A DNA stretch of 10,335 bases from Verrucomicrobia bacterium UBA6775 (GTDB taxonomy: Bacteria > Verrucomicrobiota > Verrucomicrobiia > Limisphaerales > UBA1096), in assembly GCA_002453165.1 (NCBI GenBank), contig DKGH01000086.1, positions 20,820 through 31,154 on the forward strand, in the 5' to 3' direction. The notes beneath the pieces were generated by a model. The model worked only from the letters and a program-made list of their open reading frames with translations, had not been told where the DNA came from and made no database searches. Below are positions 1 to 7,999 of the stretch, piece after piece. A program made the translations under genes and the position numbers. The stretch's first letter is position 1. The number at the start of each line of letters is the position of its first letter.

Positions 1-1564
1 CCGACCGGCCGTCGATGTTTATCGAGAAATTGCGGTGATGACCGCCGCCCTTTGGCTCGCGCACAATGAGTTGCAACTTATAGCGACTGCCCGGCTTAGT
101 TTTCAGACTCATCGACACCGGGCCATCGGCCCAACCGTGCGTGCCCAGCAGTTTTTTCAACTCCGCCTCGGGATGGTTACCCGCGTTGCCGGTGCCCGGT
201 TTCAGGTTGCACACAAACCCTTCCACCCCCTTTGTGCTGGAGGCAAAAACGGCGTTGCCAATTTTGATTGAGTCGGCGCCGCCAAGATTCACCGCATAGG
301 CAAAGTTGCCATCGAGGTCCAGTCCGTTGGCCGATCGAAACGTCCGTGCGTACCCGTTCGCGGCATCGAACTCGACAAACTGACCGTCCCGAATCTGCTC
401 GCGCAGTGAGGCGATCTCGCTGTTCTGCGACTCGGTCGGGATCTTGAAATTCGGATTCTGCCGCCCCACCGCCGTCTCCTTGATGTCCGCGAAGAAGGCG
501 GCCATGCTGTAAAAGTCGCGCGTCGAGAACGGGTCATATTTGTGGTCATGACACTGTGCACAGCCAAGCGTCGAACCCAGCCACACGCCGGAGACGTTGC
601 GCACGCGGTCAGCCGCGTAGATTGCGCGATACTCCTTCGCCTGCGCACCGCCCTCCTCGGTGGTCTGCAGCAGTCGATTGTACCCGGAGGCGATCCTCTG
701 CGTGATGCTCGGCTGCGGCAACAGATCACCCGCCAGTTGCTCAATGGTGAATTCGTCGTACGGTTTGTTGTTGTTGAACGCGTCGATCACATAGTCGCGA
801 TACGCCGAGACTTCGCGAACAGCATCGCTGTGATAACCGATCGTGTCCGCGTACCGCACGAGGTCGAGCCAGTGCGCCGCCATCCGCTCGCCGTAGCGCG
901 GGTCGTTGAGCAACTGCTCCACGAACTTTTCGTATGCACCGGCCGACCTGTCGTTGACGAACGACTCAATCTCCCCCGGCAACGGCGGCATGCCCAGCAG
1001 GTCGTAGTACAACCGACGAGCCAGCGTCACGCGGTCCGCCTGCTTCGAGGGCTTCAACCCCGCCGCCTCGATCCTGCGCAGCACGAACCTGTCGACGTCA
1101 TTGATCACGAACGACTCATCTTCTGACTTGGGCGGGGCCACCCGCTTCACCGGTTTGTAAGCCCAGTGCAGGTCGTACTCAGCCCCCTCGGCAATCCACT
1201 GCTGTAGCAGCGCCTTCTGCCGATCGTCCAACTTCTTGCCTGAGTCCGGCGGAGGCATAAGTTCATCCTCGTCTTCGGTAAGGATTCGGGCCACAAACTC
1301 GCTCTCCGACGGCTTACCCGGCACCACGGCGGAATAATCACCAAGATCAGCTAAAGCCCCCTCGCGGGTGTCGAGACGCAGATCGGCCTTTCGATGCTTG
1401 GCGTCCGGCCCGTGGCAGGCGAAACAATTATCACTCAACAAGGGCCTAATATCCCTAGCGAAATCGATCGCTCCCGGTTTTTTTTCTGAGGAAAGCAAAA
1501 CACTTGGCCAAGCGACAACCAGCGCCAGCACAACCAGTCGAAAACAGGAATTGCGAATAAACAT
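1..1564 (-). CDS. PSCyt1/PSCyt2 (DUF1549) exported haem-binding protein, 3' end outside window
   Basis: An open frame of 521 codons runs from an ATG at 1564 to the left edge without a stop, so the C-terminus is missing. Residues 1-25 form a signal peptide (basic start, hydrophobic LVVLALVVAW). A planctomycete-type cytochrome c domain (PSCyt1) follows, with CFACH at 47-51 in the usual SDNCFxCHGPD setting and the later MPPPDSG. A PSCyt2/DUF1549 domain spans about 150-360, with YGERMAxHWLDLVRYADTxGY and a second haem-type motif CAQCH at 335-339. The region after about 395 resembles a malectin-like or carbohydrate-binding fold (YKLQLIVRE...RNFSINIDG); this is tentative. A PSD1/DUF1553 domain would be expected beyond the edge. 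An in-frame ATG three codons upstream (1573) is an equally possible start; no clear Shine-Dalgarno helps choose. The gene is third in a minus-strand run and paralogous to the gene at 3165-6230. A palindromic repeat copy lies inside its signal peptide. The substrate is unknown. Confidence 0.9.
   Translation of the reverse strand, partial: MFIRNSCFRLVVLALVVAWPSVLLSSEKKPGAIDFARDIRPLLSDNCFACHGPDAKHRKADLRLDTREGALADLGDYSAVVPGKPSESEFVARILTEDEDELMPPPDSGKKLDDRQKALLQQWIAEGAEYDLHWAYKPVKRVAPPKSEDESFVINDVDRFVLRRIEAAGLKPSKQADRVTLARRLYYDLLGMPPLPGEIESFVNDRSAGAYEKFVEQLLNDPRYGERMAAHWLDLVRYADTIGYHSDAVREVSAYRDYVIDAFNNNKPYDEFTIEQLAGDLLPQPSITQRIASGYNRLLQTTEEGGAQAKEYRAIYAADRVRNVSGVWLGSTLGCAQCHDHKYDPFSTRDFYSMAAFFADIKETAVGRQNPNFKIPTESQNSEIASLREQIRDGQFVEFDAANGYARTFRSANGLDLDGNFAYAVNLGGADSIKIGNAVFASSTKGVEGFVCNLKPGTGNAGNHPEAELKKLLGTHGWADGPVSMSLKTKPGSRYKLQLIVREPKGGGHHRNFSINIDGRS
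1503..1514. repeat. 12-bp palindromic repeat copy in a signal-peptide region
   Basis: CTTGGCCAAGCG, one copy of the window-wide palindrome. On the minus strand it encodes AWPS at residues 18-21 of the PSCyt protein, inside the hydrophobic part of its signal peptide. This is the AWPS codon phase of the repeat. Confidence 0.75.
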
Positions 1565-1632
1565 GAGCAACATCACGCAGTAAGTGAACGCGGAAAACCT
1601 ACCCACGCAACCGACCGGAGCCAACCCCAAAA

Positions 1633-1651
1633 CCAAGCGCTTGGCCAAGCG
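1633..1651. repeat. Intergenic copy of the palindromic repeat (about 1.5 units)
   Basis: CCAAGCGCTTGGCCAAGCG holds two overlapping palindromes, CCAAGCGCTTGG and CGCTTGGCCAAGCG. It lies 7 nt past the DUF1501 stop codon, in the 93-nt spacer before the next minus-strand gene. On the minus strand it can fold as a 5-bp stem with a GGCC loop and is followed by TTTT, so a weak terminator or mRNA 3'-end stabiliser is possible. Its identity to copies inside coding regions argues that it is mainly a member of the dispersed repeat. Confidence 0.75.
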
Positions 1652-1657
1652 GCGAAT

Positions 1658-3160
1658 TTAGCTGATGACACCGTCAACGACTTTTCCGTGGACGTCGGTC
1701 AGGCGGTGGTAGCGGCCCTGAAAACGGTAGGTGAGTTGCTCGTGGTCGATGCCCATCAGCTTGAGGATGGTGGCTTGAAGGTCATGGACATGCACCGGAT
1801 CGACTGCGGCATTGAAGCCAAGGTCGTCGGAGGCGCCCCAACTCATCCCGGGCTTCGCACCGCCACCGGCCATCCAAATGGTGAAGGCGTACGGGTGATG
1901 GTCACGGCCCCAGCGTGGACGATTCTTGATGTCGCCCTGAATGAACGGTGTGCGACCAAACTCGCCGCCCCAAATGACGAGCGTATCGTCAAGCATGCCG
2001 CGCATCTTCAAGTCCTTGATGAGCCCGGCGCTGGGTTGATCGGTATCCTTGCACTGGGTGTACAACTCGGTGGTGAGGCTGTTGTGCTGATCCCAACCGG
2101 CGTGCATGCACTGCACAAAGCGCACCCCTCGCTCGGCCAGGCGGCGCGACATGAGGCAGTTGTACGCGAACGTACCCGGCTCGCGCACCTGCGGGCCGTA
2201 CAGGTCCAGCACATGGTCCGGTTCGTCGGAAAAATCGGTCAGCTCCGGCACGGATGTCTGCATCTTGTACGCCATCTCGTACTGGGCGATGCGCGTGCGA
2301 ATTTCCGGGTCGCCAGTCTGCTGAAATTTTATTTCGTTCAACTCAGCGAGATCGTCCAGCAGACCACGGCGCAGGCCCGGCTTCATGCCGGCCGGGTTTT
2401 TCAGGTACAACACCGGGTCGCGACTGCCACGAAACTTGGCTCCCTGAAATCGGGTCGGCAGAAAACCGGACCCCCAGTAGAAGTCATAAAAGATTTGCCC
2501 ACAGGAGGTGCCCTTGCTGACGGAGGTCATCGCGACAAAACCAGGCAGATCCTCGGACGGATTGCCCAGGCCGTAGTTCAGCCAGGCGCCCATCGTCGGC
2601 CGACCTGGAATCTGCGCGCCACTCAGCAAGAACGAGATCGCCGGCGCATGGTTCACTGCGTCGGAGTGCATGCTTTTTATGAAACAAATGTCGTCCGCCG
2701 ACTTGGCGATATGCGGCAGGAAGTTGCTCACCCACGCCCCGCTCTGCCCGTGCTGCTTGAACGGCTCAACCGGCTGCAACATCAGTTTGCCTGTCGGGTT
2801 GCCGGTCATGGTGCTGAAGCGTTTGCCCCGGAAATATTCCTCCGGCGCCGGCTTGCCGTGCACCTTGGGCAACTGCTCCTTGTAGTCGTAAAGATCGACG
2901 TGCGTCGGTGCGCCGTTTTGAAAAAGATAAATGATGCGCTTGGCCTTGGTCGCGAAGTGCGGCAACCCCGGCAGACCTTTCGTGCCGCCTCCGGATTCGT
3001 TCGCGGCGGTCAAGCCATCCCGGCCCAACAGGCTGCCCAGCGCAGCCACACCGATACCGGTGGCGCTCCGCCCAAAAAACTGACGGCGGTTGATGGCCAA
3101 CTGTCGATCACGCACCGGCGCCGGTGCGTTGGGGTCCAAAATATTCCACGCGGAAGACAT
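1658..3160 (-). CDS. DUF1501 family protein, Tat-exported
   Basis: A 500-aa protein of the DUF1501 family, which is related to the alkaline-phosphatase/sulfatase fold and is common in Planctomycetota and Verrucomicrobiota. A twin-arginine signal, NRRQFFGRS, lies at residues 24-32 and is followed by a hydrophobic segment, so export of the folded protein is expected. The body shows family marks: YLFQNGAPTHVDLYDYK near 78-94, SMHSDAVNHAPA at 163-174, WGGEFGRTP at 397-405, GRDHHP at 418-423 and HDLQATILKLMGIDHEQLTY near 459-478. The Asp and His residues there are candidates for metal binding. The length is typical and the protein looks intact. The ATG at 3160 sits 4 nt after the stop of the upstream PSCyt/PSD1 gene, with an AAGGAA Shine-Dalgarno-like stretch in that gene's end (3168-3173). 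The PSCyt/PSD1-DUF1501 pairing is a recurrent two-gene unit, read as a joint periplasmic function whose reaction is not established. Confidence 0.93.
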   Translation of the reverse strand: MSSAWNILDPNAPAPVRDRQLAINRRQFFGRSATGIGVAALGSLLGRDGLTAANESGGGTKGLPGLPHFATKAKRIIYLFQNGAPTHVDLYDYKEQLPKVHGKPAPEEYFRGKRFSTMTGNPTGKLMLQPVEPFKQHGQSGAWVSNFLPHIAKSADDICFIKSMHSDAVNHAPAISFLLSGAQIPGRPTMGAWLNYGLGNPSEDLPGFVAMTSVSKGTSCGQIFYDFYWGSGFLPTRFQGAKFRGSRDPVLYLKNPAGMKPGLRRGLLDDLAELNEIKFQQTGDPEIRTRIAQYEMAYKMQTSVPELTDFSDEPDHVLDLYGPQVREPGTFAYNCLMSRRLAERGVRFVQCMHAGWDQHNSLTTELYTQCKDTDQPSAGLIKDLKMRGMLDDTLVIWGGEFGRTPFIQGDIKNRPRWGRDHHPYAFTIWMAGGGAKPGMSWGASDDLGFNAAVDPVHVHDLQATILKLMGIDHEQLTYRFQGRYHRLTDVHGKVVDGVIS

Positions 3161-3164
3161 CGTT

Positions 3165-6100
3165 CTATTCCTTGTTCAGTGTTTCGTCGAGGTTCAGCAT
3201 GTTCAGGCAAAGCGCTGTCCACGCAGCCAGCTCGACCGGCTCAATCTGCCCGCCCGGCTTGGAGTCGCCGTGGGCAAGGTACGCGTTGGCTGCGCCGGGG
3301 TCGGCGGCAAATTCCTTCATCGACCGGTCGAGCGTCCGCTTCCAGATGACCAGTTCGCGCTCGGACAATTCCCGCGAAAGCACCCGTGCCGAGGCCAGTG
3401 CGAACCGGGAGTTGACCTGCTTTTCCTCATTCAAAATCGTCTCCGCCAGCGACCGCGCCGCCTCGACGTAGGTCACGTCGTTCATCGTGATAAGCGCGTG
3501 CATCGGCGTGTTGGTGCGCAACGGTTTCACCTCGCACACCTGCCGCTTGGCCGAGTCGAAAAACATCGTCGGCCCGACGATCCGGCGCCAAAATGTGTAG
3601 AGACTCCGGCGGTGCAGCGCGCGACCCTTAGCCTGGCTGTAACGCTTCCTGCCAAACGAAGCCTCCTCCCAGACGCCTTCCGGTTGATAGCCATTAACCG
3701 AGGCGCCGCCCTGCCGGTCGTTGAGGATGCCGGACGACGCCAGCGCCTGATCGCGAATCATCCACGACGGCAGCCGAAAGCGCGGCCCACGGGCGAGCAA
3801 CCGGTTCTCCGGATCCAGTTCATACTGCTCGGTGGAGGTGATCGTCGAGCTGCGTTGATACGTCTCGCTGGTCACGATTGTTCGCATCAAATGTTTCACG
3901 TCCCAGCCGGACTCCATGAATTCCACCGCCAACCAGTCGAGCAACTCCCGCTGCGCCGGGTACTCCGCCTGCACACCAAAATCCTCCGCCGTCTTCACGA
4001 ACCCGATCCCGAAAAGCGCCTGCCAAAAACGATTCACCGTGACCCGTGCCGTCAACGGATGGTCACGATCGACCAGCCACTTGGCCAAGCCGAGTCGATT
4101 ATTCTTCTCCCCTTCCGGAAATTTCGGCAACGAAGCCGGCACCCCGGCGGCCACCTCCTCACCGCGCTTGGTGTAGAGACCTCGATCGAGCATGTACGTT
4201 TTGCGTGGCTTGCCCATGTCCTGCATGACCATCACCTTGGCCAGTTGTCGCCGCAAACCGTTCAACCGATCATCCGCCTCTTTTTTATCGGCGCGCAATT
4301 GAACCAACTCTGTATCCGCCGCCTCGTAGGCTGCCTTGATGCGATTCCTGTCGTCGTCTGTCCGTTTGTTGACCGGCGTCTCCAGCGCAGCCAACAGCAT
4401 CGCCTCCGCGCTCTCCAGTTTTGGCTCCTTCACCGTAGTTTGATAAAGGCGAAAATAGCCCATGTTGTGGTGCTTGGCCGACGAGTTAAACTTGAGAGAC
4501 ACCGACAGTTCGCCTTCGGCTTCGGCCTTGAACACGTCCTTCAAACGAAACATCGCCGCATGATTCCGGTCGATCGTCCGACCGTTCCAAACTGCCCAAC
4601 CGGTCTCGGGATTACTGTCGTGCGCGGTGCCGATCTTGTGACTGCCCTGCTCAAACGTCGCCTGGCTTCCGCTGATTGAAAGCGCATCCTTGGCCTCTTT
4701 TGGCTGAAAACGCACATCCGTCAGCACGAAGTTTCCGGAGTCCGATCGAGCCAGGCGACCCTCGGTCATCGAGGGATGCCTCACCGCTTCCAGTTTGAAC
4801 GCCGTCACCCCTCCCTTGGCCAAGCGATACACCAATTCGTACTCGTCCTTCTCCGGGTTGTCACCGGACGCGAGAACGGCGCCGCTTGGCTCGATGGTCA
4901 ACGTCTGTCCATTGGCCTTGGCCTCGATCGGCATCATAAAAACCCAATCGTCCGTCTTGAGCTTGGCCAAGTCTGCCCTGCGCTTGGCCTCCCATTCGGT
5001 TTGCTTGGTGGCGATCGCTTTTTGCCGCGCCTCCACCTGTGCCTGTCTCAGAGCGGCAACCTTTCCGGCTTCATTAATGGCAGCCCTCAGCTCAGGCGAA
5101 CCGGTCTCGATGACCGGCGGTGTCGCCGGGTCGCCGCCGCCGCCGTTGACCGGCGTCTGGTTGAAGAAGGCGGTGAACTCGTAATACTCGCGCTGGGTGA
5201 GCGGATCGAATTTATGGTCGTGGCAACGACTGCAGTTGAGCGTCAGGCCAAGCCAGACCGTGCCCATTGTCTCGGTCATGTCGAAGACATAATCGACGCG
5301 ATTCTCCTCGGCGATGCGGCCACCCTCGCCGTTAATCATGTGGTTGCGATTGAAGCCGGTGGCCAGGATTTGTTCGTGCGTCGCATTCGGCAAAAGATCA
5401 CCGGCCAATTGCTGGATGGTGAACTCATCGAACGGCATGTTATCGTTGAACGCACGAACCACCCAGTCGCGCCAGGGCCACATCGAACGCTCGCGGTCAC
5501 CCTGATAGCCGTTGGAGTCGGCGTAGCGTGCCGCCTCCAGCCAGTCCCACGCCATGCGTTCGCCATAGGCCGGCGACGCCAGCGTGCGGGTCACGAGCCG
5601 GTTCCACGCGCCTGGTTGGTCGTCCTCAAGAAAACGCTCCACCTGTCCCGGAGTCGGTGGCAGGCCGGTCAGGTCGAGTTTCAATCTGCGGATCAGCGTC
5701 CGGCGATCAGCCCTCGGGTTGGCCATCATGCCGTTGGCCTGCAGTTGGCGGCCGACAAGTTCATCAATCGGGTGAACCCCCGCTTGGCCAAGCGCAGGCC
5801 GCTCGACCCGCTCAAACGCCCAGTGCCTTCCCCACTTGGCACCCTGCGCCACCCATTGTTTCAACGTCTCAATTTGTTCCGAGGACAATGGCCTACCCAC
5901 ATCCGGCGGCGGCATCAGGTCGTCCACATCTGTGGCCGTGATCCGGGCGAGCAATTCACTCTGCGCAGGGTTGGTGGAGTCGAGCACGCGATAGCCGTCG
6001 CGGTCGCGCTTGGCATCTGACTCGTCGTCCAGCCGAAGATCACCCTTGCGCGCCTCTTTCGGGTCGGGGCCGTGGCAGTGAAAACAATTGTCCGAAAGAA

Positions 6101-6230
6101 TCGGGAGGACGTCCCGCGAAAAATCAATCTCCCTCGCTTCAGCCGACCCCGCAGTCAGCAATATCAAAAGAGTGGCGACGGGGAGCACACCCCATCGCAG
6201 ACTGCTCGATCTGGTCTTTACAAAAAACAT
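3165..6230 (-). CDS. PSCyt1-PSCyt2-PSD1 (DUF1549/DUF1553) exported protein
   Basis: A complete 1021-aa protein. Residues 1-32 are a signal peptide ending GSAEA. The PSCyt1 domain carries CFHCH at 49-53 and MPPPDVG near 106-112. PSCyt2/DUF1549 covers about 155-360, with YGERMAWDWLEAARYADSNGY at 222-242 and CSRCH at 333-337. Next come a charged, probably coiled-coil stretch (about 380-430), a beta-rich galactose-binding-like region (ATFEQGSHKIG...KFNSSAKHHNMGYFRLY), and a second charged helix. The C-terminal PSD1/DUF1553 domain has PLTARVTVNRFWQALFGIGFV, ETYQRSS and KPLRTNTPMHAL. Both CxxCH motifs suggest covalent haem c, so an electron-transfer or oxidative role outside the cytoplasm is plausible; the substrate is unknown. 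It is first in the minus-strand run, with DUF1501 following after 4 nt. Several copies of the dispersed palindrome lie within it, for example encoding ALGQA at residues 146-150. Confidence 0.94.
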   Translation of the reverse strand: MFFVKTRSSSLRWGVLPVATLLILLTAGSAEAREIDFSRDVLPILSDNCFHCHGPDPKEARKGDLRLDDESDAKRDRDGYRVLDSTNPAQSELLARITATDVDDLMPPPDVGRPLSSEQIETLKQWVAQGAKWGRHWAFERVERPALGQAGVHPIDELVGRQLQANGMMANPRADRRTLIRRLKLDLTGLPPTPGQVERFLEDDQPGAWNRLVTRTLASPAYGERMAWDWLEAARYADSNGYQGDRERSMWPWRDWVVRAFNDNMPFDEFTIQQLAGDLLPNATHEQILATGFNRNHMINGEGGRIAEENRVDYVFDMTETMGTVWLGLTLNCSRCHDHKFDPLTQREYYEFTAFFNQTPVNGGGGDPATPPVIETGSPELRAAINEAGKVAALRQAQVEARQKAIATKQTEWEAKRRADLAKLKTDDWVFMMPIEAKANGQTLTIEPSGAVLASGDNPEKDEYELVYRLAKGGVTAFKLEAVRHPSMTEGRLARSDSGNFVLTDVRFQPKEAKDALSISGSQATFEQGSHKIGTAHDSNPETGWAVWNGRTIDRNHAAMFRLKDVFKAEAEGELSVSLKFNSSAKHHNMGYFRLYQTTVKEPKLESAEAMLLAALETPVNKRTDDDRNRIKAAYEAADTELVQLRADKKEADDRLNGLRRQLAKVMVMQDMGKPRKTYMLDRGLYTKRGEEVAAGVPASLPKFPEGEKNNRLGLAKWLVDRDHPLTARVTVNRFWQALFGIGFVKTAEDFGVQAEYPAQRELLDWLAVEFMESGWDVKHLMRTIVTSETYQRSSTITSTEQYELDPENRLLARGPRFRLPSWMIRDQALASSGILNDRQGGASVNGYQPEGVWEEASFGRKRYSQAKGRALHRRSLYTFWRRIVGPTMFFDSAKRQVCEVKPLRTNTPMHALITMNDVTYVEAARSLAETILNEEKQVNSRFALASARVLSRELSERELVIWKRTLDRSMKEFAADPGAANAYLAHGDSKPGGQIEPVELAAWTALCLNMLNLDETLNKE
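4815..4826. repeat. 12-bp palindromic repeat copy inside the PSCyt/PSD1 gene
   Basis: CTTGGCCAAGCG, read on the minus strand as RLAK (in YRLAKGGV). It lies in the variable middle region of the protein, away from the conserved domains. This is the RLAK codon phase of the repeat. Confidence 0.65.
4961..4971. repeat. Palindromic repeat core inside the PSCyt/PSD1 gene
   Basis: GCTTGGCCAAG, a core copy without the trailing CG. On the minus strand it encodes LAKL in the charged helical stretch RADLAKLK. It may be a decayed copy or, less likely, a chance match in an Ala/Lys/Leu-rich helix. Confidence 0.5.
5781..5795. repeat. Perfect 14-bp palindromic repeat copy inside the PSCyt/PSD1 gene
   Basis: CGCTTGGCCAAGCGC contains a perfect 14-bp palindrome (5781-5794). 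On the minus strand it encodes ALGQA (residues 146-150), in the linker between PSCyt1 and PSCyt2. This is the ALGQ codon phase of the repeat. Confidence 0.75.
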
Positions 6231-6380
6231 CTACGCCAAAAAAACGACTCAAAAACAGGCAACCCGAAGCCGTTTGACTACACCATCGCGAGCACGCCGA
6301 AAAGTTTAATCCAGCAATGGAAAACCCGGCGGATTTGAAAAAGAATTGAAGTTGACGGCTCGGCCGGCGTCAGAGTAAGC
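6231..6380. other. Divergent intergenic region (promoters expected)
   Basis: This 150-nt spacer separates the minus-strand PSCyt/PSD1 start from the plus-strand oxidoreductase start, so promoters for both should lie here. It is A-rich compared with the genes around it, with several A runs near the PSCyt start and again around 6336-6350. TTGAAA- and TTGAC-like hexamers occur before the oxidoreductase, but no convincing -10 partner at the right distance was found, so no promoter is placed. No palindromic repeat copy was seen here. Confidence 0.45.
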
Positions 6381-7808
6381 ATGTCCGAGATGATTAAGAC
6401 TAACGATTCGTTCTCAAGCAACCGACGCACATTCATCAAGAAGACCACCGGAGCCGTCACCGTCACGTCCGCCCTCGCCGGTGTGACGATCCCGCGTGTT
6501 CACGCCTCCATGGATGATTTTACCAAGGTCGCCCTGGTGGGCGCCGGCGGTCGCGGCACCGGTGCCGCCTCGAACGCCCTCTCCGTGCCGGAAGACATTG
6601 CCCGCACCAAGCTCGTCTCCATGGCCGATGTTTCCACCGCCAAAATGGAAAACAGTTTCCGCGCCCTCAAGCGCCGGGGCAAGGACCGGGTGGACGTGCC
6701 GGAGGATCGCCGCTACATCGGCTTCGACGGTTACGCCAAGGCGATGGATAACCTAGACGCAGGCGACGTGGTCATCTTCACGACGCCGTGCGCCTTCCGC
6801 TGGGTGCATTACAAGAAAGCGATCGAGCGCGGCCTGAACGTGTTCATGGAAAAACCGGTCTGCCCGGACGGCATCACCGCCAAGCGCATGCTCGCCCTCA
6901 ATGAGGAGGCCAAGAAAAAGAATCTCAAGGTCGGTGTCGGCCTGATGTGCCGCCACAGCCGCGCCCGCGGGGAACTGTTCAACCGCATCAAGGACGGCGA
7001 ACTTGGTGACATCAACCTGCTGCGCGCCTACCGCCTCCACGGCCCCGTGGCCTCCTGTTTTTCCCTTCCGCCGAAGGAAAATGAAAGCGAACTGCTTTAC
7101 CAGATTCGCCGTTTCCACAGTTTCATTTGGGCCAGCGGCGGTTCGTTCAGCGACTATTTCATACACAACATCGACGAATGCTGCTGGATGAAGGACGACT
7201 GGCCGGTCAAGGCACAGGGCGCCGGTGGGCGCCACTATCGCGAGGCACCGAGCGGACAGGATTACGTCGACCAAAACCTTGATTCCTACACCGTGGAATA
7301 CACCTTTAAAGACGGCGCCAAACTCTACATGCACGGCCGCACCATGAACGGCTGCCACGGCGAGTTCGCCAGCTACGCCCACGGCTCGAAGGGGCTCGGC
7401 ATCATCTCACAGGCCGGTCACGCCCCTGCTCCCTGCAAGATTTTCAAGGGCCAAAGTTTCAAAGACCCGGTCGCGTGGGCTTATCCCGGTCGCGAAAGCA
7501 ATCCTTATCAGGACGAGTGGAACGACCTCATGACCGCCATCCGCGACAACAAGCCGTTCAACGAGTGCGAAAGCGGCGTTCAGGCCAGCGTGGTCACCGC
7601 CATGGGCCGATTCGCTTCACATACCGGGCAGGAAGTCACCTACGATCAAGTACTCAACCACGACCACGACCTTTGCCCGGATGCAGAGAAACTGACCATG
7701 GAATCCGACGCGCCGCTGAAGACCAACCCCGACGGCAAATACCCGGTCCCAGCACCCGGCATCATCAAGGACCGCGAGTACCTTCAGATCACCGGCAACA
7801 ACGCCTAA
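6381..7808 (+). CDS. Gfo/Idh/MocA family oxidoreductase, Tat-exported
   Basis: A 475-aa NAD(P)-dependent oxidoreductase of the Gfo/Idh/MocA family, which acts on sugars, inositols or related compounds. A twin-arginine motif NRRTFIKK (14-21) and a hydrophobic stretch ending in RVHAS (39-43) indicate Tat export with the cofactor bound, as in glucose-fructose oxidoreductase and many planctomycete and verrucomicrobial homologues. The Rossmann nucleotide-binding motif is VALVGAGGRGTG (50-61). EKPV at 157-160 is the family's EKP motif, and GGSFSDYFIHNIDECCW (252-268) holds the conserved His/Asp of the catalytic region. The C-terminal domain looks complete. The exact substrate cannot be told. The gene stands alone, divergent from the PSCyt run and convergent with the apbE-type gene. 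It contains no copy of the dispersed palindrome, but one begins 6 nt after its stop codon. The start at 6381 gives the full Tat signal; Met4 is a possible alternative. Confidence 0.92.
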   Translation: MSEMIKTNDSFSSNRRTFIKKTTGAVTVTSALAGVTIPRVHASMDDFTKVALVGAGGRGTGAASNALSVPEDIARTKLVSMADVSTAKMENSFRALKRRGKDRVDVPEDRRYIGFDGYAKAMDNLDAGDVVIFTTPCAFRWVHYKKAIERGLNVFMEKPVCPDGITAKRMLALNEEAKKKNLKVGVGLMCRHSRARGELFNRIKDGELGDINLLRAYRLHGPVASCFSLPPKENESELLYQIRRFHSFIWASGGSFSDYFIHNIDECCWMKDDWPVKAQGAGGRHYREAPSGQDYVDQNLDSYTVEYTFKDGAKLYMHGRTMNGCHGEFASYAHGSKGLGIISQAGHAPAPCKIFKGQSFKDPVAWAYPGRESNPYQDEWNDLMTAIRDNKPFNECESGVQASVVTAMGRFASHTGQEVTYDQVLNHDHDLCPDAEKLTMESDAPLKTNPDGKYPVPAPGIIKDREYLQITGNNA

Positions 7809-7813
7809 CCCAA

Positions 7814-7827
7814 GCCAAGCGCTTGGC
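7814..7827. repeat. 14-bp palindromic repeat copy just after the oxidoreductase stop
   Basis: GCCAAGCGCTTGGC is a perfect 14-bp palindrome, the dispersed repeat in its GCGC-centred phase. It abuts the inverted-repeat element at 7827-7906. The following bases CCAAGG look like a one-base-expanded continuation of the unit. Confidence 0.7.
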
Positions 7828-7906
7828 CCAAGGAGCGGGGACATTCCTGTCCCCGTAAAGATTTTCTGAGAATTATGAGGGGACAAAAATGTCCCCTCTC
7901 CTTGGG
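7827..7906. repeat. 80-bp inverted-repeat element with two internal hairpins
   Basis: The outer arms are 7827-7843 (CCCAAGGAGCGGGGACA) and 7890-7906 (TGTCCCCTCTCCTTGGG), complementary at 16 of 17 positions. Two further arms inside, TGTCCCC at 7848-7854 and GGGGACA at 7879-7885, give an alternating order. It can therefore fold as one long stem or as two adjacent hairpins: 7837-7854 (7-bp stem, TTCC loop) and 7877-7898 (9-bp stem, AAAA loop). It carries no coding capacity. It lies between convergent genes, so it may act as a two-way terminator, although neither strand has a strict T-run after the stem. The architecture also fits a small REP- or MITE-like element. Confidence 0.65.
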
Positions 7907-7964
7907 TTCTCTTTCCGTGTATTGTGTGTATTCCGTAGTTCGCCTAATGCGCCCGATTTACCAA

Positions 7965-7985
7965 GGACGGCTGGGGCAGCCGTCC
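7965..7985. terminator. Hairpin in convergent spacer, possible terminator
   Basis: GGACGGCT and AGCCGTCC form a perfect 8-bp stem around a 5-nt GGGGC loop. It lies 15 nt beyond the stop codon of the minus-strand apbE-type gene and so could end that operon's transcript. No U-tract follows on that strand, so termination is inferred from position and stem strength only. The CCAAGGA just before and within it (7961-7967) matches the arm of the neighbouring 80-bp element, which suggests both may belong to one repeat family. Confidence 0.4.
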
Positions 7986-7999
7986 CTACCTCCGACCAA

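Noticed and set aside
1688..3349. Long plus-strand open frame (553 codons) opposite the DUF1501 gene
   Set aside because: It is antisense to a clear family member, its translation shows no recognisable motif, and GC-rich third positions commonly open such shadow frames.
4080..4089. Copy of CTTGGCCAAG in the PSD1 gene
   Set aside because: Counted in the total but not listed as a repeat: it encodes LAKW in the conserved LGLAKWLVDRDHPLTARV motif, so the match may be coincidental.
3090..4679. Long plus-strand open frame (529 codons) opposite the PSCyt/PSD1 gene; likewise 4776-6020
   Set aside because: Both are antisense to strongly conserved PSCyt2/PSD1 motifs, and the translations are low-complexity Arg/His/Leu-rich with no family marks.
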